Positions 8,380-16,134 of a stretch of 17,230 nt of DNA are shown here, in pieces. The notes beneath the pieces were generated by a model that was not told where the DNA came from, did not search any database, and saw only the letters and a list, made by a program, of their open reading frames with translations. The stretch comes from JBDTMC01 sp039934475 (lineage in GTDB: Bacteria; Acidobacteriota; Terriglobia; Bryobacterales; Bryobacteraceae): positions 1 to 17,230 of the forward strand of contig JBDTMC010000129.1 in assembly GCA_039934475.1 (NCBI GenBank). The letters are read 5' to 3'. Position 1 is the stretch's first letter. The number at the start of each line of letters is the position of its first letter. A program made the translations under genes and the position numbers.

Positions 8380-8784
8380 TTAGGTCCGCTGCATCACTAA
8401 GCGCTGGCGCACCGGGCCGCCGTTCATCGCCTGCGTACGCTGAATCACCAGCCGCGCGCCACCGTCTTGTAGCGTCCAGCAATCAGTCAGCTCACGTGGA
8501 TTGCCACCAACGTCCCAGCGTGTAACGAGCAGGAGATCATCCCCGTCCCAGAACCCCGAGAGTTGCCGCGGCCGACCCAGGACATCGATCGTGACGTCGC
8601 CGCCGCCAATCGTGACCGCACGCGTCACCATGTTGTCGCCGTTGGTGTCTTTTTGCAGGGTGGTTACCTGAAGCGACGGCTCTTGATGCACCACTACATC
8701 CTCGCGCCGCGCGGGCGGCTTGAGAAAGCCAAACTCGCTGGCGCCGGTGTTCAAGATCCAAGTGCCGCTGAAGTCGGGCTTCAT
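8380..8784 (-). CDS. Small barrel-like protein of the DFSGTW type, function unknown
   Basis: A 134-residue protein with no signal peptide or membrane segment. It begins PDFSGTWILN, a start common to small beta-rich proteins in Acidobacteria, where alternating strands suggest a lipocalin-like or calycin-like barrel. Later strands include DVTIDVLGR and LLLVTRWDV, and the last strand ends RQRLVMQRT. No catalytic motif is visible. ATG 8784 overlaps the stop of the upstream permease gene (ATGA), so it is translated with the permeases; the TIR gene follows after 26 bases. It may bind a small hydrophobic ligand, but that is inference from fold resemblance only. It is the physical link between the transporter part and the TIR/STAND part of the run. 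Confidence 0.75.
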   Translation of the reverse strand: MKPDFSGTWILNTGASEFGFLKPPARREDVVVHQEPSLQVTTLQKDTNGDNMVTRAVTIGGGDVTIDVLGRPRQLSGFWDGDDLLLVTRWDVGGNPRELTDCWTLQDGGARLVIQRTQAMNGGPVRQRLVMQRT

Positions 8785-10013
8785 TCGTAGCGCAGCGCCA
8801 CCACGGGATCCAGTCGTGCCGCTTTGCCCGCCGGCCATATGCCGAAGAACAACCCTACTGCCACCGACATCAACACCCCCGACGCCGCCGCCCACAGTGG
8901 TACGGCAGTCGGCAAGTTCGGGAACGCCAAGTGAACCGCCAGGGACATCAGCCACCCGAGCAGCATCCCGACAAGTCCGCCCATGCCCGTCAATACCACC
9001 GCCTCCGTAAGGAACTGCAGAATGATATCCGAACGCCGTGCGCCCAGGGCTTTACGCACGCCGATCTCCTTCGTCCGCTCGGTTACCGACACCAGCATGA
9101 TGTTCATCACGCCGATGCCGCCCACCAGCAGACCGATGGAACTCAGCACCACCATTACCAGCGCCGTCACTGCCGTTACTTTGCGGAAATCGTCGAGCAT
9201 CTGTTCCGCCGTTGACATTCCGAAATTGTCGGGCGCGCTGTGTGCCACCCGCCGCTCCTGACGCAGCACCATGCGCACTTCGTCGGTCGCCGCGGCCAGT
9301 TTGCCTTCGTTCGCAACCACAACCAGCATGTGCTCCTTCGCATTGGGGAACATCTTATGCATCGTGAAGTACGGGACGAGAACGCGCGTATCGTCCTGGC
9401 CCGGCATCGCGTTGCCCGGCCGGTACATGAGGCCGACCACCTCAAACTGGTGCCCGTCCACGTCCATCCACTTGCCGATCGGGTCCTGCTCCGGAAACAG
9501 CGCCTTCTGGATGTCCTCACCAATTACGACCACAGGCGCCTTGTGCAAATTCTCGACTTCGGTGAAGAACCGCCCGGACTTCATCCTTACTTCGTCGCTG
9601 CCCGCATACCCATCGTCGGTGCCGCCGAAGTCGAGTTCATAGTAGTCGTTGCCCTTGTACTTGGCTTTGTGGATGCCGTCGCCGGGAAACAACCACGGAC
9701 TGACCGCTTTCACAGACGGGCATCGTTCGCGAATGGCCACCGCATTCTCATAGGTCAGGGGTTTGCGCTGCCGTTCTTCCGATGTCAGGTTGCCGAATTT
9801 GATGGGATGTTTCAGAACGATGACAGTGTTCGCGCCGAAACCGCTCAAGGCGCCGGCAATGGCTCCGTCAAGACCAGCGATGATGGAGCCTACGCCGATG
9901 ATGGTACTGGTGCCGATCACCACGCCCAACACCGTCAGCACGGCGCGCACCTTATGCCCGCGAATGGTATCCATCGCGAGGCCGATTGCCGCCAGGATCG
10001 CTGTCTTGTTCAT
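8781..10013 (-). CDS. MacB/FtsX-family ABC transporter permease
   Basis: A 410-residue inner-membrane protein with the four-helix MacB layout. One transmembrane helix near 24-50 (AVLTVLGVVIGTSTIIGVGS) is followed by a large periplasmic MacB-PCD domain (about 50-275) and three helices near 283-310, 335-358 and 372-400. The family signature after the second helix is present (GGIGVMNIMLVSVTERTKEIG, then VRKALGARRSD). Members are mechanotransmission permeases that move peptides, lipoproteins, antibiotics or toxins with a separate ATPase and often a membrane-fusion protein. Neither partner is encoded in this window, and this protein has no nucleotide-binding domain. It lies 6 bases after a paralogous permease, which suggests a heterodimer. 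The substrate is unknown. Confidence 0.92.
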   Translation of the reverse strand: MNKTAILAAIGLAMDTIRGHKVRAVLTVLGVVIGTSTIIGVGSIIAGLDGAIAGALSGFGANTVIVLKHPIKFGNLTSEERQRKPLTYENAVAIRERCPSVKAVSPWLFPGDGIHKAKYKGNDYYELDFGGTDDGYAGSDEVRMKSGRFFTEVENLHKAPVVVIGEDIQKALFPEQDPIGKWMDVDGHQFEVVGLMYRPGNAMPGQDDTRVLVPYFTMHKMFPNAKEHMLVVVANEGKLAAATDEVRMVLRQERRVAHSAPDNFGMSTAEQMLDDFRKVTAVTALVMVVLSSIGLLVGGIGVMNIMLVSVTERTKEIGVRKALGARRSDIILQFLTEAVVLTGMGGLVGMLLGWLMSLAVHLAFPNLPTAVPLWAAASGVLMSVAVGLFFGIWPAGKAARLDPVVALRYE

Positions 10014-10019
10014 CGTCCG

Positions 10020-11261
10020 TTACCTCTCTACGCGCAACGCTTCGATCGGATCCAATTGCGAGGCGCGGTGCGCCGGATAGATTCCAAAGAACAGTCCTAC
10101 CGCCGCGGACAGGAGCACTGCGATGAGGACGGCAGAAAGGGGCATGGAAATGGGTACCGGCGTCGCCGCCTTCACCACCATCGTGATGGACCACGCGATG
10201 ATGACGCCGATCATGCCTCCCGATCCGGCGAGCATTGCCGACTCCACCAGAAACTGATTCAAGATGTCCCGCTTGCGGGCGCCCACGGATTTCCTGATGC
10301 CGATCTCATGCGTGCGCTCGCTTACCACCGCCAGCATGATATTCATGATGACAACGCCGCCCACCACCATGAAGACGCTGACCACGGCTACGGCCGTCGC
10401 GGCGATGGCTCCGGTGAGGCGGTCCCACGCCTGCACCAACGAATCAGACGACAGGATGGCGAAATTGTCCTCCTGCTGCGGCCTCAGGTGGCGGTAGGCG
10501 CGCATCAGCATCCGCACTTCGTCCTGGGCCTGCGCCAAATGATCGCGGTCAATCGCCAGCGCGTTGTACCCCACCCCGTTGCGTGAATCGAACATTTTGA
10601 AGTAGGTGTAGACGGGGATCATCACGAAGTTATCGCGGCTTTGCCCGAACACACTGCCCTGAGCCTTGGCTACGCCGATCACTTCAAATTGCTGGCCTTG
10701 CACCTGGATGGTTTTGCCCACCGGGTCGGCGGTGGGGAAGAACCGCTCTTTTAGGTCGTTACCGATGAAAGCCACACGCAGGCGTTTGCGGTCCTCGGTA
10801 TCTGTGATGAAGCGGCCGATCACCGGCTGAACGTTGCTGATGATGCCGATATTGCTGGAAACGCCCTGCAGAAACGCATCCTGGATCTCTTCACTACCGA
10901 AGTTGACCTTGACGCGCTTCTGGGTGCTCATGCCTAGCTCGCGGATCAGGGTTGACTTCTCATGAATAAAATTGAACTCGTCCCCCGACAGTTGAGGATT
11001 CTTCTTCAGTGCTTCCAGGTACTTCTTCGCGTCGAAGTTGCCAACAAACGCCATCCGGAAGACGCGGAATCCATCGACGCCCATGTTTGAGACATTCTCG
11101 GCAATATAGAGGTCCATGCCATGGATCACAGACATCACGGCAATCAAGGTGGTGGTAGCGAGAATGATGCCGAGAAGGGTAAGAAAACTACGAAGCTTGG
11201 AGCCCAATAGGGAGGAGGCCGCAACGGACGCAGCTTCAGAAAAGGAAGCCTGAGACTTCAT
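10020..11261 (-). CDS. MacB/FtsX-family ABC transporter permease (paralogue of the next gene)
   Basis: A 413-residue permease with the same plan as its downstream neighbour: a first membrane helix near 21-45 (LRSFLTLLGIILATTTLIAV), a periplasmic MacB-PCD domain, then three C-terminal helices. The signature VVIMNIMLAVVSERTHEIG followed by IRKSVGARKRD is clear. The end FFGIYPAHRASQLDPIEALR matches the standard MacB C terminus. The two proteins are diverged paralogues and probably pair in one transporter. The stop codon of the hydrolase gene lies 2 bases upstream of this ATG, so expression is probably coupled. No ATPase subunit is present in the cluster; it must be supplied from elsewhere in the genome or shared. 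Confidence 0.92.
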   Translation of the reverse strand: MKSQASFSEAASVAASSLLGSKLRSFLTLLGIILATTTLIAVMSVIHGMDLYIAENVSNMGVDGFRVFRMAFVGNFDAKKYLEALKKNPQLSGDEFNFIHEKSTLIRELGMSTQKRVKVNFGSEEIQDAFLQGVSSNIGIISNVQPVIGRFITDTEDRKRLRVAFIGNDLKERFFPTADPVGKTIQVQGQQFEVIGVAKAQGSVFGQSRDNFVMIPVYTYFKMFDSRNGVGYNALAIDRDHLAQAQDEVRMLMRAYRHLRPQQEDNFAILSSDSLVQAWDRLTGAIAATAVAVVSVFMVVGGVVIMNIMLAVVSERTHEIGIRKSVGARKRDILNQFLVESAMLAGSGGMIGVIIAWSITMVVKAATPVPISMPLSAVLIAVLLSAAVGLFFGIYPAHRASQLDPIEALRVER

Positions 11262-11263
11262 CT

Positions 11264-12241
11264 CTATACCAGACGAGTGGAGGCGGCCATTTGTTCCGCC
11301 AGCCAGTCGAGAATTACGGCGTCCTGCCAGAATCGGGGGCCGTTGCGAGCGATAAACCCGATATGCCCCCCCTTTTCCACAGCCAGCAGCCGCAGGAAGG
11401 AGTTCCGCCGCAGGGCGTCCGCTTCAAAAACCGCAAAGGGTATCATCGGATCGTCTTTCGCCTGGATCAGCAGTGTGGGCACGCGGATCCCATTTAGAAA
11501 CCTGATAGAGGATTGGGTGGCGTAGTAGTTGTCCGCCGTTCCAAAGCCAAACGCCTTCGCTGTGAACCGGTCGTCGAATTCGTAGACGGTGCGGACGGCT
11601 GCCAGTCCGTCCGCCGGAAATTGCTCTGGCATGGCCTGATGACGGCGCCCGTAGCGGTCTTTCAATCGGCTGACGAAGCGCTGCTCATAGAGACGATTGG
11701 AAAACTTGGAAATTTCACGCACACACTCGGCGAGGTCAAGCGGTGCGGAAACCGCGCAGAAGCCACTCACCAGACCGCACGCGGTTTCGCCCAGTTCGCC
11801 GGCAAGTTTCAACACTACGTTGGCGCCTAAAGAGTAGCCGGTGACAAACAAGGGTAGTGACGACTCCTTGTGCAGGGTTTCCAGGACGCACCGTAGGTCG
11901 GAGGTCAGGCCGGCATGATACAGCGTGGGCGAGAGATCTTCGGTGCCGCCGCAACTGCGCATGTTTAAACGGCTGACACGATAGCCGGCCTCAAGCGCGG
12001 CCTGCGCCATGCTAACCATGTACCCGGCTTGGTGGGAACCCTCCAGACCGTGTAGTAAAACGAGGTGCGCTACCGGTTCACAGAGAGGAGATTGTTCCAC
12101 GGCCAGGACTTGCACGCCCGATTCGGTGGCGTACAACCGTCGTTGCTCGGGAAATCGAGCCACGTCCATGCGCCGGGGCCAGAAATTGCCCAGGATGGTG
12201 AGTAAGTGCGGGTTAGAAAATACAGGCTGGAAGGGGCGCAA
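11264..12241 (-). CDS. YheT-like alpha/beta hydrolase
   Basis: A 325-residue hydrolase of the YheT/ABHD1-3 group. The N terminus PVFSNPHLLTILGNFWPRR is the family's usual opening. The oxyanion region is LLHGLEGS (62-69), the nucleophile elbow GYSLGAN places Ser137, the acid is in AKDDPMIPF (Asp263 or Asp264), and GGHIGF gives His293, so the triad looks complete. Substrates are probably acyl esters, but none is defined for the bacterial group. The start is TTG 12241, because an in-frame stop lies two codons upstream and the next ATG would remove conserved sequence. The nearby ATG 12248 is out of frame. A strong hairpin covers this start region (see the terminator entry). The gene follows the ANTAR gene by 34 bases and precedes the permease gene by 2. 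Confidence 0.88.
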   Translation of the reverse strand: MRPFQPVFSNPHLLTILGNFWPRRMDVARFPEQRRLYATESGVQVLAVEQSPLCEPVAHLVLLHGLEGSHQAGYMVSMAQAALEAGYRVSRLNMRSCGGTEDLSPTLYHAGLTSDLRCVLETLHKESSLPLFVTGYSLGANVVLKLAGELGETACGLVSGFCAVSAPLDLAECVREISKFSNRLYEQRFVSRLKDRYGRRHQAMPEQFPADGLAAVRTVYEFDDRFTAKAFGFGTADNYYATQSSIRFLNGIRVPTLLIQAKDDPMIPFAVFEADALRRNSFLRLLAVEKGGHIGFIARNGPRFWQDAVILDWLAEQMAASTRLV

Positions 12242-12273
12242 CCTTCATGGTACTTCAGCGGCGCGCCCCAGCC
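12225..12273 (-). terminator. GC-rich hairpin after the ANTAR gene; possible regulated terminator or attenuator
   Basis: In the minus-strand transcript, GGCTGGGGCGC (12273-12263) can pair with GCGCCCC-TTCC-AGCC (12239-12225). This makes an 11-bp stem with one 4-base bulge and a 23-base loop. It is followed by TGTATTTTCT, an imperfect T tract. The hairpin begins two bases past the ANTAR stop codon, and its 3' arm includes part of the TTG start codon and the first codons of the hydrolase gene. It could end transcription, block translation initiation, or both. An upstream gene for an ANTAR antiterminator makes regulated read-through plausible. The stem is seen; the function is inferred. Confidence 0.45.
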
Positions 12274-12275
12274 TT

Positions 12276-13049
12276 TTACTCGTCGCCGACTGCGGTATCG
12301 CGGACGTCGCTCTTGCGGCTCAAGTCTTCCGCCAGAATGATGGCTTCGGCCAAATCGCGCATCGGACGGCGCAGACGGCGGCTCTCATTACGCAGCCGCA
12401 GGTACGCTTCTTCTTCGGTCAGGTTGTACTTGTACTGCAGGATGCCCTTAGCGCGTTCCACCAGTTTGCGCGTTTCGAGCTGCCGCTTCATCTCGAGGGT
12501 TTCCTCAAGAAGCCGTGCATTTTCTTCGGCCAGTTTCGATTTGGTAATCGCCCCGCCCATCTGCTCGCCCACAAACGTAAGAAGCGAAATCTCTTCCGTG
12601 TTGTGCGCGTGTGATTCGCGGTGATGAACGTTGATGACACCGATAACGTCGCCCCCGGCCACCAAAGGCACCGAAAGGAAAGCCTCGTAGGTATCTTCGA
12701 TAAGACCCTGGAACCGTTTGAAACGCTGATCGCGATTCGCGTTCGAAGCCAGTGCCACAACACTCTTGTGTTCGGCAACCCAGCCCGTGACGCCCTCGCC
12801 CATGCGCATGCGAAGGTTGCCCAGTTCGGCGGCGTGTGGCAACTGTGACGCGCGCAGGACGATTTCTCCTGTGACGTTATCGATCAGATAGACGAGACAG
12901 GCGTCGCAGTCGGTGACTTGAACAGTCAGGCCGACGATTTCGCCGAGCATTTCGTCCAGGCTCCGCTCAGAGCTGACGATGCTGCTAATACGGTGCAGCA
13001 GTGATACCTGATGTGTAGAACTCGCTGGCTCCATAATGATTGCTGCCAT
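12276..13049 (-). CDS. GAF-ANTAR transcription antiterminator
   Basis: A cytoplasmic regulator of about 257 residues. A GAF sensor domain spans about 20-172, with the GEGVTGWVAEH motif near 84-94 and Cys48 and Cys51 in its ligand-pocket region. A short coiled coil (about 173-195) joins it to a C-terminal ANTAR domain (about 190-243: LVERAKGILQ, NLTEEEAYLRLR, RDLAEAIILAED). ANTAR domains bind paired small RNA hairpins in the nascent transcript and prevent termination. Here a GAF rather than a phospho-receiver domain would set activity, through a small ligand or redox state. ATG 13049 is one of three close starts (GTG 13058, ATG 13034), and none has a clear ribosome site. The gene heads the seven-gene minus-strand run, and a hairpin follows directly. 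Confidence 0.9.
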   Translation of the reverse strand: MAAIIMEPASSTHQVSLLHRISSIVSSERSLDEMLGEIVGLTVQVTDCDACLVYLIDNVTGEIVLRASQLPHAAELGNLRMRMGEGVTGWVAEHKSVVALASNANRDQRFKRFQGLIEDTYEAFLSVPLVAGGDVIGVINVHHRESHAHNTEEISLLTFVGEQMGGAITKSKLAEENARLLEETLEMKRQLETRKLVERAKGILQYKYNLTEEEAYLRLRNESRRLRRPMRDLAEAIILAEDLSRKSDVRDTAVGDE

Positions 13050-13151
13050 AATCAACACTATCCGCGTTGTGGCGGTTTGAGCAATCGAAAGTTTCTATTG
13101 AGTCCATCGTCCAGAGTTGTAAGGTTCAGTGATACGCAACACAATTCACGC
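13050..13151. promoter_or_regulatory. Divergent promoter region between ANTAR gene and HEXXH/TPR gene
   Basis: About 100 bases lie between two divergent starts and must serve the long minus-strand run as well as the plus-strand pair. A weak plus-strand candidate is TTGAGT (13098-13103), 16 bases, TAAGGT (13120-13125). A weak minus-strand candidate pairs TTACAA with AATAGA at 17 bases. A perfect 10-base palindrome TCACGCGTGA (13146-13155) straddles the plus-strand GTG start and could be an operator. None of these is strong alone; the location is the main support. Confidence 0.35.
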
Positions 13152-14834
13152 GTGATTAATACGATATTAATGATGCTGGCGACGGCCACGCTGGCGCACG
13201 CCTCATGGTGGCGCGTGGCCGGCGGCGGGTTCGAAGTATACACCGATGCCAGTGAAGCGGCTGGCGTCAAAGTGTTGGAACGGCTACGGGAAATGCAGCG
13301 GATATTCCGGCAGCAATGGCCCGAATCGCGCCAACCCATTCGCGTGCTGGCGCTACGCTCGGAAGCCGACTATGACGCCATCAAACCGGGCGCCACGGCG
13401 AGGGCGTTTTTCCAGTCGGGCGGGGAACGGGATTACATCGTGCTTCTGGCGGGCTATCCCGATACCCTGCGTGCCGCTTGCCACGAATACGTTCATGCCG
13501 TTGTGCACCACACAACTGTGGCCTTGCCGCGGTGGCTGGAGGAGGGTCTCGCCGATTTCTATTCCACCGCCGCAGTCCGCCGCGACCAGGCGCATATCGG
13601 TGAACCCATTGCGGAACACCTCTCCGTGCTGGCGCGCCTGCCATGGATTGACGCCGGGCGGCTGGCCGGAGCAGGCAAAGAGTCGGCGGAATACAACCAA
13701 CCCGATCGTGCGGGTCTCTTCTACGCACAGAGCTGGGCGCTGGTTCACATGCTGATGCTGCGTCCCCCTTGGCGCGATCATATGCCGCAGTTCCTCGAGA
13801 AGATGGTGGCTGGTGAAGCGCAAGACGCTGCCTTTAGAGAGGCATTCGGGAAGACGATAGCCGAAGCAGTAGATGAACTCGCCATGTACCTCGGACAGCG
13901 GAAGTTGCCAGCGGGGGTTCTACCCTTGCCGTCCGCAACAATTGATACGGCACACGCGGAGCGGTTATCCGGCCCCGAAGGCGGCCTCATTGCGGCCGAA
14001 GTGGCGCTGTTGGGAGGTCTGCAGAGGCGCGCCGCTGAGACTTATGAGAAGCTGGCGCGCGATTTTCCCGATTCGCCTGTCGCCGCCTCCGGTCTGGCCA
14101 CACTTCGTTTGCAAAAAGACGACTACGAGGGCGCGAAAGCAATGCTCACCCGAGCACTGGAATTGGGGGCAACGGATGCCTCGACGTACCTGGAGTATGC
14201 GATGCTGCTGCGCGAGACCGGCGCGCCGCGCGAGCAGGTGCGCCGTTATCTGGTGCGCTCCGTGGACGCCAATCCGCAGTTGGCCGAGGCTCAGTTTCTG
14301 CTTGGCCTGATGGATGCCGCCGAGAAGCGCTTGCCCGAAGCTATCGCCCGTTATGAGGCGGCGACCCTTGCGTCGCCACGCCAATCGTCGTTTTGGCACG
14401 CTCTCGCGATGACGTATTGGGAAGCTGGCAAGCGCGGCGAAGCGCGGCAGGCGGCGCAGCGGGCGCTGGATTCCGCAGCCCGTCCCCATGAACGGGAAGC
14501 GGCCCAGGCGGCCTTGAACCTGACTTCGAGTGACGCGCGGACGGCGACTCCAAAGAAGCCCGCAGTGGTCACGCCCGAGCGCTGGAAATCCCGTCAGGTA
14601 GACCACACCTTGTCTGGGAAGCTGGTGCTGGTGGAGTGCGGCGACGACGGTCCGCGCCTTCATCTTGAAGGAACGTCGGAGAAGGTGGTACTCACTGCCA
14701 AGCGTCCCACCGAGATTGAACTTCGCAACGCACCGTCGGCCAGCCTCGAGTTTTCCTGCGGCCCGCAAAACAAGGGTGTCATCGCCGGCTACACGGAAGA
14801 TCACGACCTGGTGTCGCTGGAGTTTGTGCGCTGA
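13152..14834 (+). CDS. Secreted HEXXH (gluzincin-like) protein with TPR repeats
   Basis: A protein of about 560 residues. A short hydrophobic N terminus ends ATLAHA-SWW, suggesting export, although it lacks the usual positive charges. The first half holds a zinc-metallopeptidase signature, His111-Glu112-x-x-His115 (CHEYVHAV), followed by WLEEGLADFY with Glu131 as likely third ligand, the gluzincin arrangement. Residues from about 285 to 470 form helical TPR-type repeats (for example YEKLARDFPDSPVAASGLA). The C-terminal 60 residues are a beta-rich module containing FSCGPQ. GTG 13152 was taken as start; ATG 13170 is in frame and equally possible, and an open frame extends upstream without a better start. 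The gene is divergent from the ANTAR gene and 49 bases ahead of the enolase-family gene. Peptidase activity is probable but the substrate is unknown. Confidence 0.82.
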   Translation: MINTILMMLATATLAHASWWRVAGGGFEVYTDASEAAGVKVLERLREMQRIFRQQWPESRQPIRVLALRSEADYDAIKPGATARAFFQSGGERDYIVLLAGYPDTLRAACHEYVHAVVHHTTVALPRWLEEGLADFYSTAAVRRDQAHIGEPIAEHLSVLARLPWIDAGRLAGAGKESAEYNQPDRAGLFYAQSWALVHMLMLRPPWRDHMPQFLEKMVAGEAQDAAFREAFGKTIAEAVDELAMYLGQRKLPAGVLPLPSATIDTAHAERLSGPEGGLIAAEVALLGGLQRRAAETYEKLARDFPDSPVAASGLATLRLQKDDYEGAKAMLTRALELGATDASTYLEYAMLLRETGAPREQVRRYLVRSVDANPQLAEAQFLLGLMDAAEKRLPEAIARYEAATLASPRQSSFWHALAMTYWEAGKRGEARQAAQRALDSAARPHEREAAQAALNLTSSDARTATPKKPAVVTPERWKSRQVDHTLSGKLVLVECGDDGPRLHLEGTSEKVVLTAKRPTEIELRNAPSASLEFSCGPQNKGVIAGYTEDHDLVSLEFVR

Positions 14835-14883
14835 GACTTGCCACCGGCACCCTGATTTCGATACGTTCACGGTGACGGCAATC

Positions 14884-16131
14884 ATGAAGATCACAAATGT
14901 TACTACGGCCGTGGTTGAGGCCAACTTCGACTGGATTCTGGTTCGTGTGGAGACGGACGAAGGCATCACCGGCTACGGCGAATCCTTCTTTGGACCGGGC
15001 ATCACGGCGGTCATCCGCGACTTCCGTACGCTGCTGGTGGGCGAAGATCCCACCTCGCTTGACCGCCTGCTGCGGCGCATGCGCGCCAGCGTGGCTTACT
15101 GCTATCCGGGCCTGGTGGTGCATGCTATCTATGGCATTGAGACAGCCCTGCTGGATATCATCGGCAAGCGACACAAAATGCCCATCTGGCAGATCCTGGG
15201 CGGCAAGTATCGCGACCATGTTCGGATCTACGCCGATTGCCACGCCGGCGACGCGTTGGAAAGCATCAACTGCATGCTGGCTCCCCGAGTGCCGGTGTGG
15301 CAGCAGGCCGAAGGCGAGAAGTCAGCGTTGGGAACGGTGAGCGTGAAGCACCACGGATGGGATGCGTCGCGGCCTGAGCAACTCACTGCTGAAGCCTACG
15401 CCGAGCAAGCCCGCTGCATGGTGGAGCGCGGGTTTCGGATTGTGAAATTCGATGTGGATGTGCCCACGCCTTATGAAACGGACGAGTACAATCGCGACCT
15501 GAGCAGCCAGGAAGTGGAGTTCGCCGCTTCTCTGGTCTCCGCTGTGCGTGACGCCGTGGGCCCTGAGATTGGACTCGCCATCGATTGCCATTGGAACTAC
15601 GGAGTACGCGCCGCCATCGAACTGGCGCGGGCGCTGGAGTCGCTGGACCTGATGTGGCTGGAAGATCCAGTGCCGCCGGAAAACATCCCCGCACTGGCCG
15701 AGGTGCAAGCCAACACCAGCACCACACTCGCCACCGGGGAGAATCACTATCTGAAGGTGGACTTCCAAAGATTGATCGTGGATGGCGGGCTACGCGTGCT
15801 GGCGCCCGATGTGCAGAAGATCGGTCTGTGGGACGGCCGCAAGGTCGCCGAGCTGGCGGACATGCACTATGTCAATCTGACGCTGCACAACATCAGCAGC
15901 CCGATTGGCACTATGGCCGGCGTACATCTCTGCGCCGCCATACCAAACATTCTAGCGTTGGAATGGCATGCCGCCAGCGTGCCGTTCTTCGACGCACTGG
16001 TGAAGAACGGGGACGGCCCGTTGATTCGCGAAGGCAAGGTGGCGGTGACCAACCGGCCCGGCCTGGGCATTGAGCTTGATGAAAGCGTCGCCTGGAAGTA
16101 CCGCCGTCCCATCGAGCCTTTCTTCGAATAG
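14884..16131 (+). CDS. Enolase-superfamily enzyme, mandelate racemase/muconate lactonizing group
   Basis: A 415-residue TIM-barrel enzyme with an N-terminal capping domain (about 1-130). Metal ligands are visible as Asp234 (AIDCHWN), Glu260 (WLEDPVPPEN) and Glu286 (ATGENHY). Asp309 (APDVQKIG) and His335 (LHNISSPIG) form the mandelate-racemase-type His-Asp dyad, and Glu360 lies in ALEWHA. Where racemases have a KxK pair the sequence reads Lys188-Phe-Asp190, so the second lysine is replaced by aspartate. Such enzymes remove a proton alpha to a carboxylate, and most uncharacterised members of this branch are sugar-acid dehydratases. That is my best guess, with the substrate open. ATG 14884 is the only start near the conserved MKIT opening. 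It follows the TPR gene by 49 bases and ends 3 bases from the convergent membrane-protein gene. Confidence 0.88.
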   Translation: MKITNVTTAVVEANFDWILVRVETDEGITGYGESFFGPGITAVIRDFRTLLVGEDPTSLDRLLRRMRASVAYCYPGLVVHAIYGIETALLDIIGKRHKMPIWQILGGKYRDHVRIYADCHAGDALESINCMLAPRVPVWQQAEGEKSALGTVSVKHHGWDASRPEQLTAEAYAEQARCMVERGFRIVKFDVDVPTPYETDEYNRDLSSQEVEFAASLVSAVRDAVGPEIGLAIDCHWNYGVRAAIELARALESLDLMWLEDPVPPENIPALAEVQANTSTTLATGENHYLKVDFQRLIVDGGLRVLAPDVQKIGLWDGRKVAELADMHYVNLTLHNISSPIGTMAGVHLCAAIPNILALEWHAASVPFFDALVKNGDGPLIREGKVAVTNRPGLGIELDESVAWKYRRPIEPFFE

Positions 16132-16134
16132 CGT

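Noticed and set aside
8354..8482. Upstream extension of the TIR protein to 8482
   Set aside because: The added residues overlap the end of the small barrel gene in another frame and do not look like a domain; TIR homology starts shortly after ATG 8353.
9240..10586. Long 448-codon plus-strand open frame opposite the two permeases
   Set aside because: It is antisense to two proteins with strong MacB signatures, is rich in His/Arg/Asp as expected for a mirror of GC-rich codons, and has no recognisable domain.
14867..14875. TCACGGTGA repeat before the enolase-family gene, similar to the palindrome at 13146
   Set aside because: Only nine bases with one unpaired centre; two such short sites in 17 kb of GC-rich DNA are expected by chance.
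13965..14969. 334-codon minus-strand frame opposite the TPR gene
   Set aside because: It spans the end of one clear gene and the start of the next on the other strand, with low-complexity Arg/Gly/His composition. It is a shadow frame.
1..16131. A single aromatic-catabolism cluster linking the OYE, intradiol dioxygenase and mandelate-racemase-like genes
   Set aside because: They are on different operons up to 14 kb apart, the dioxygenase is exported, and no ring-hydroxylating or beta-ketoadipate genes are present.
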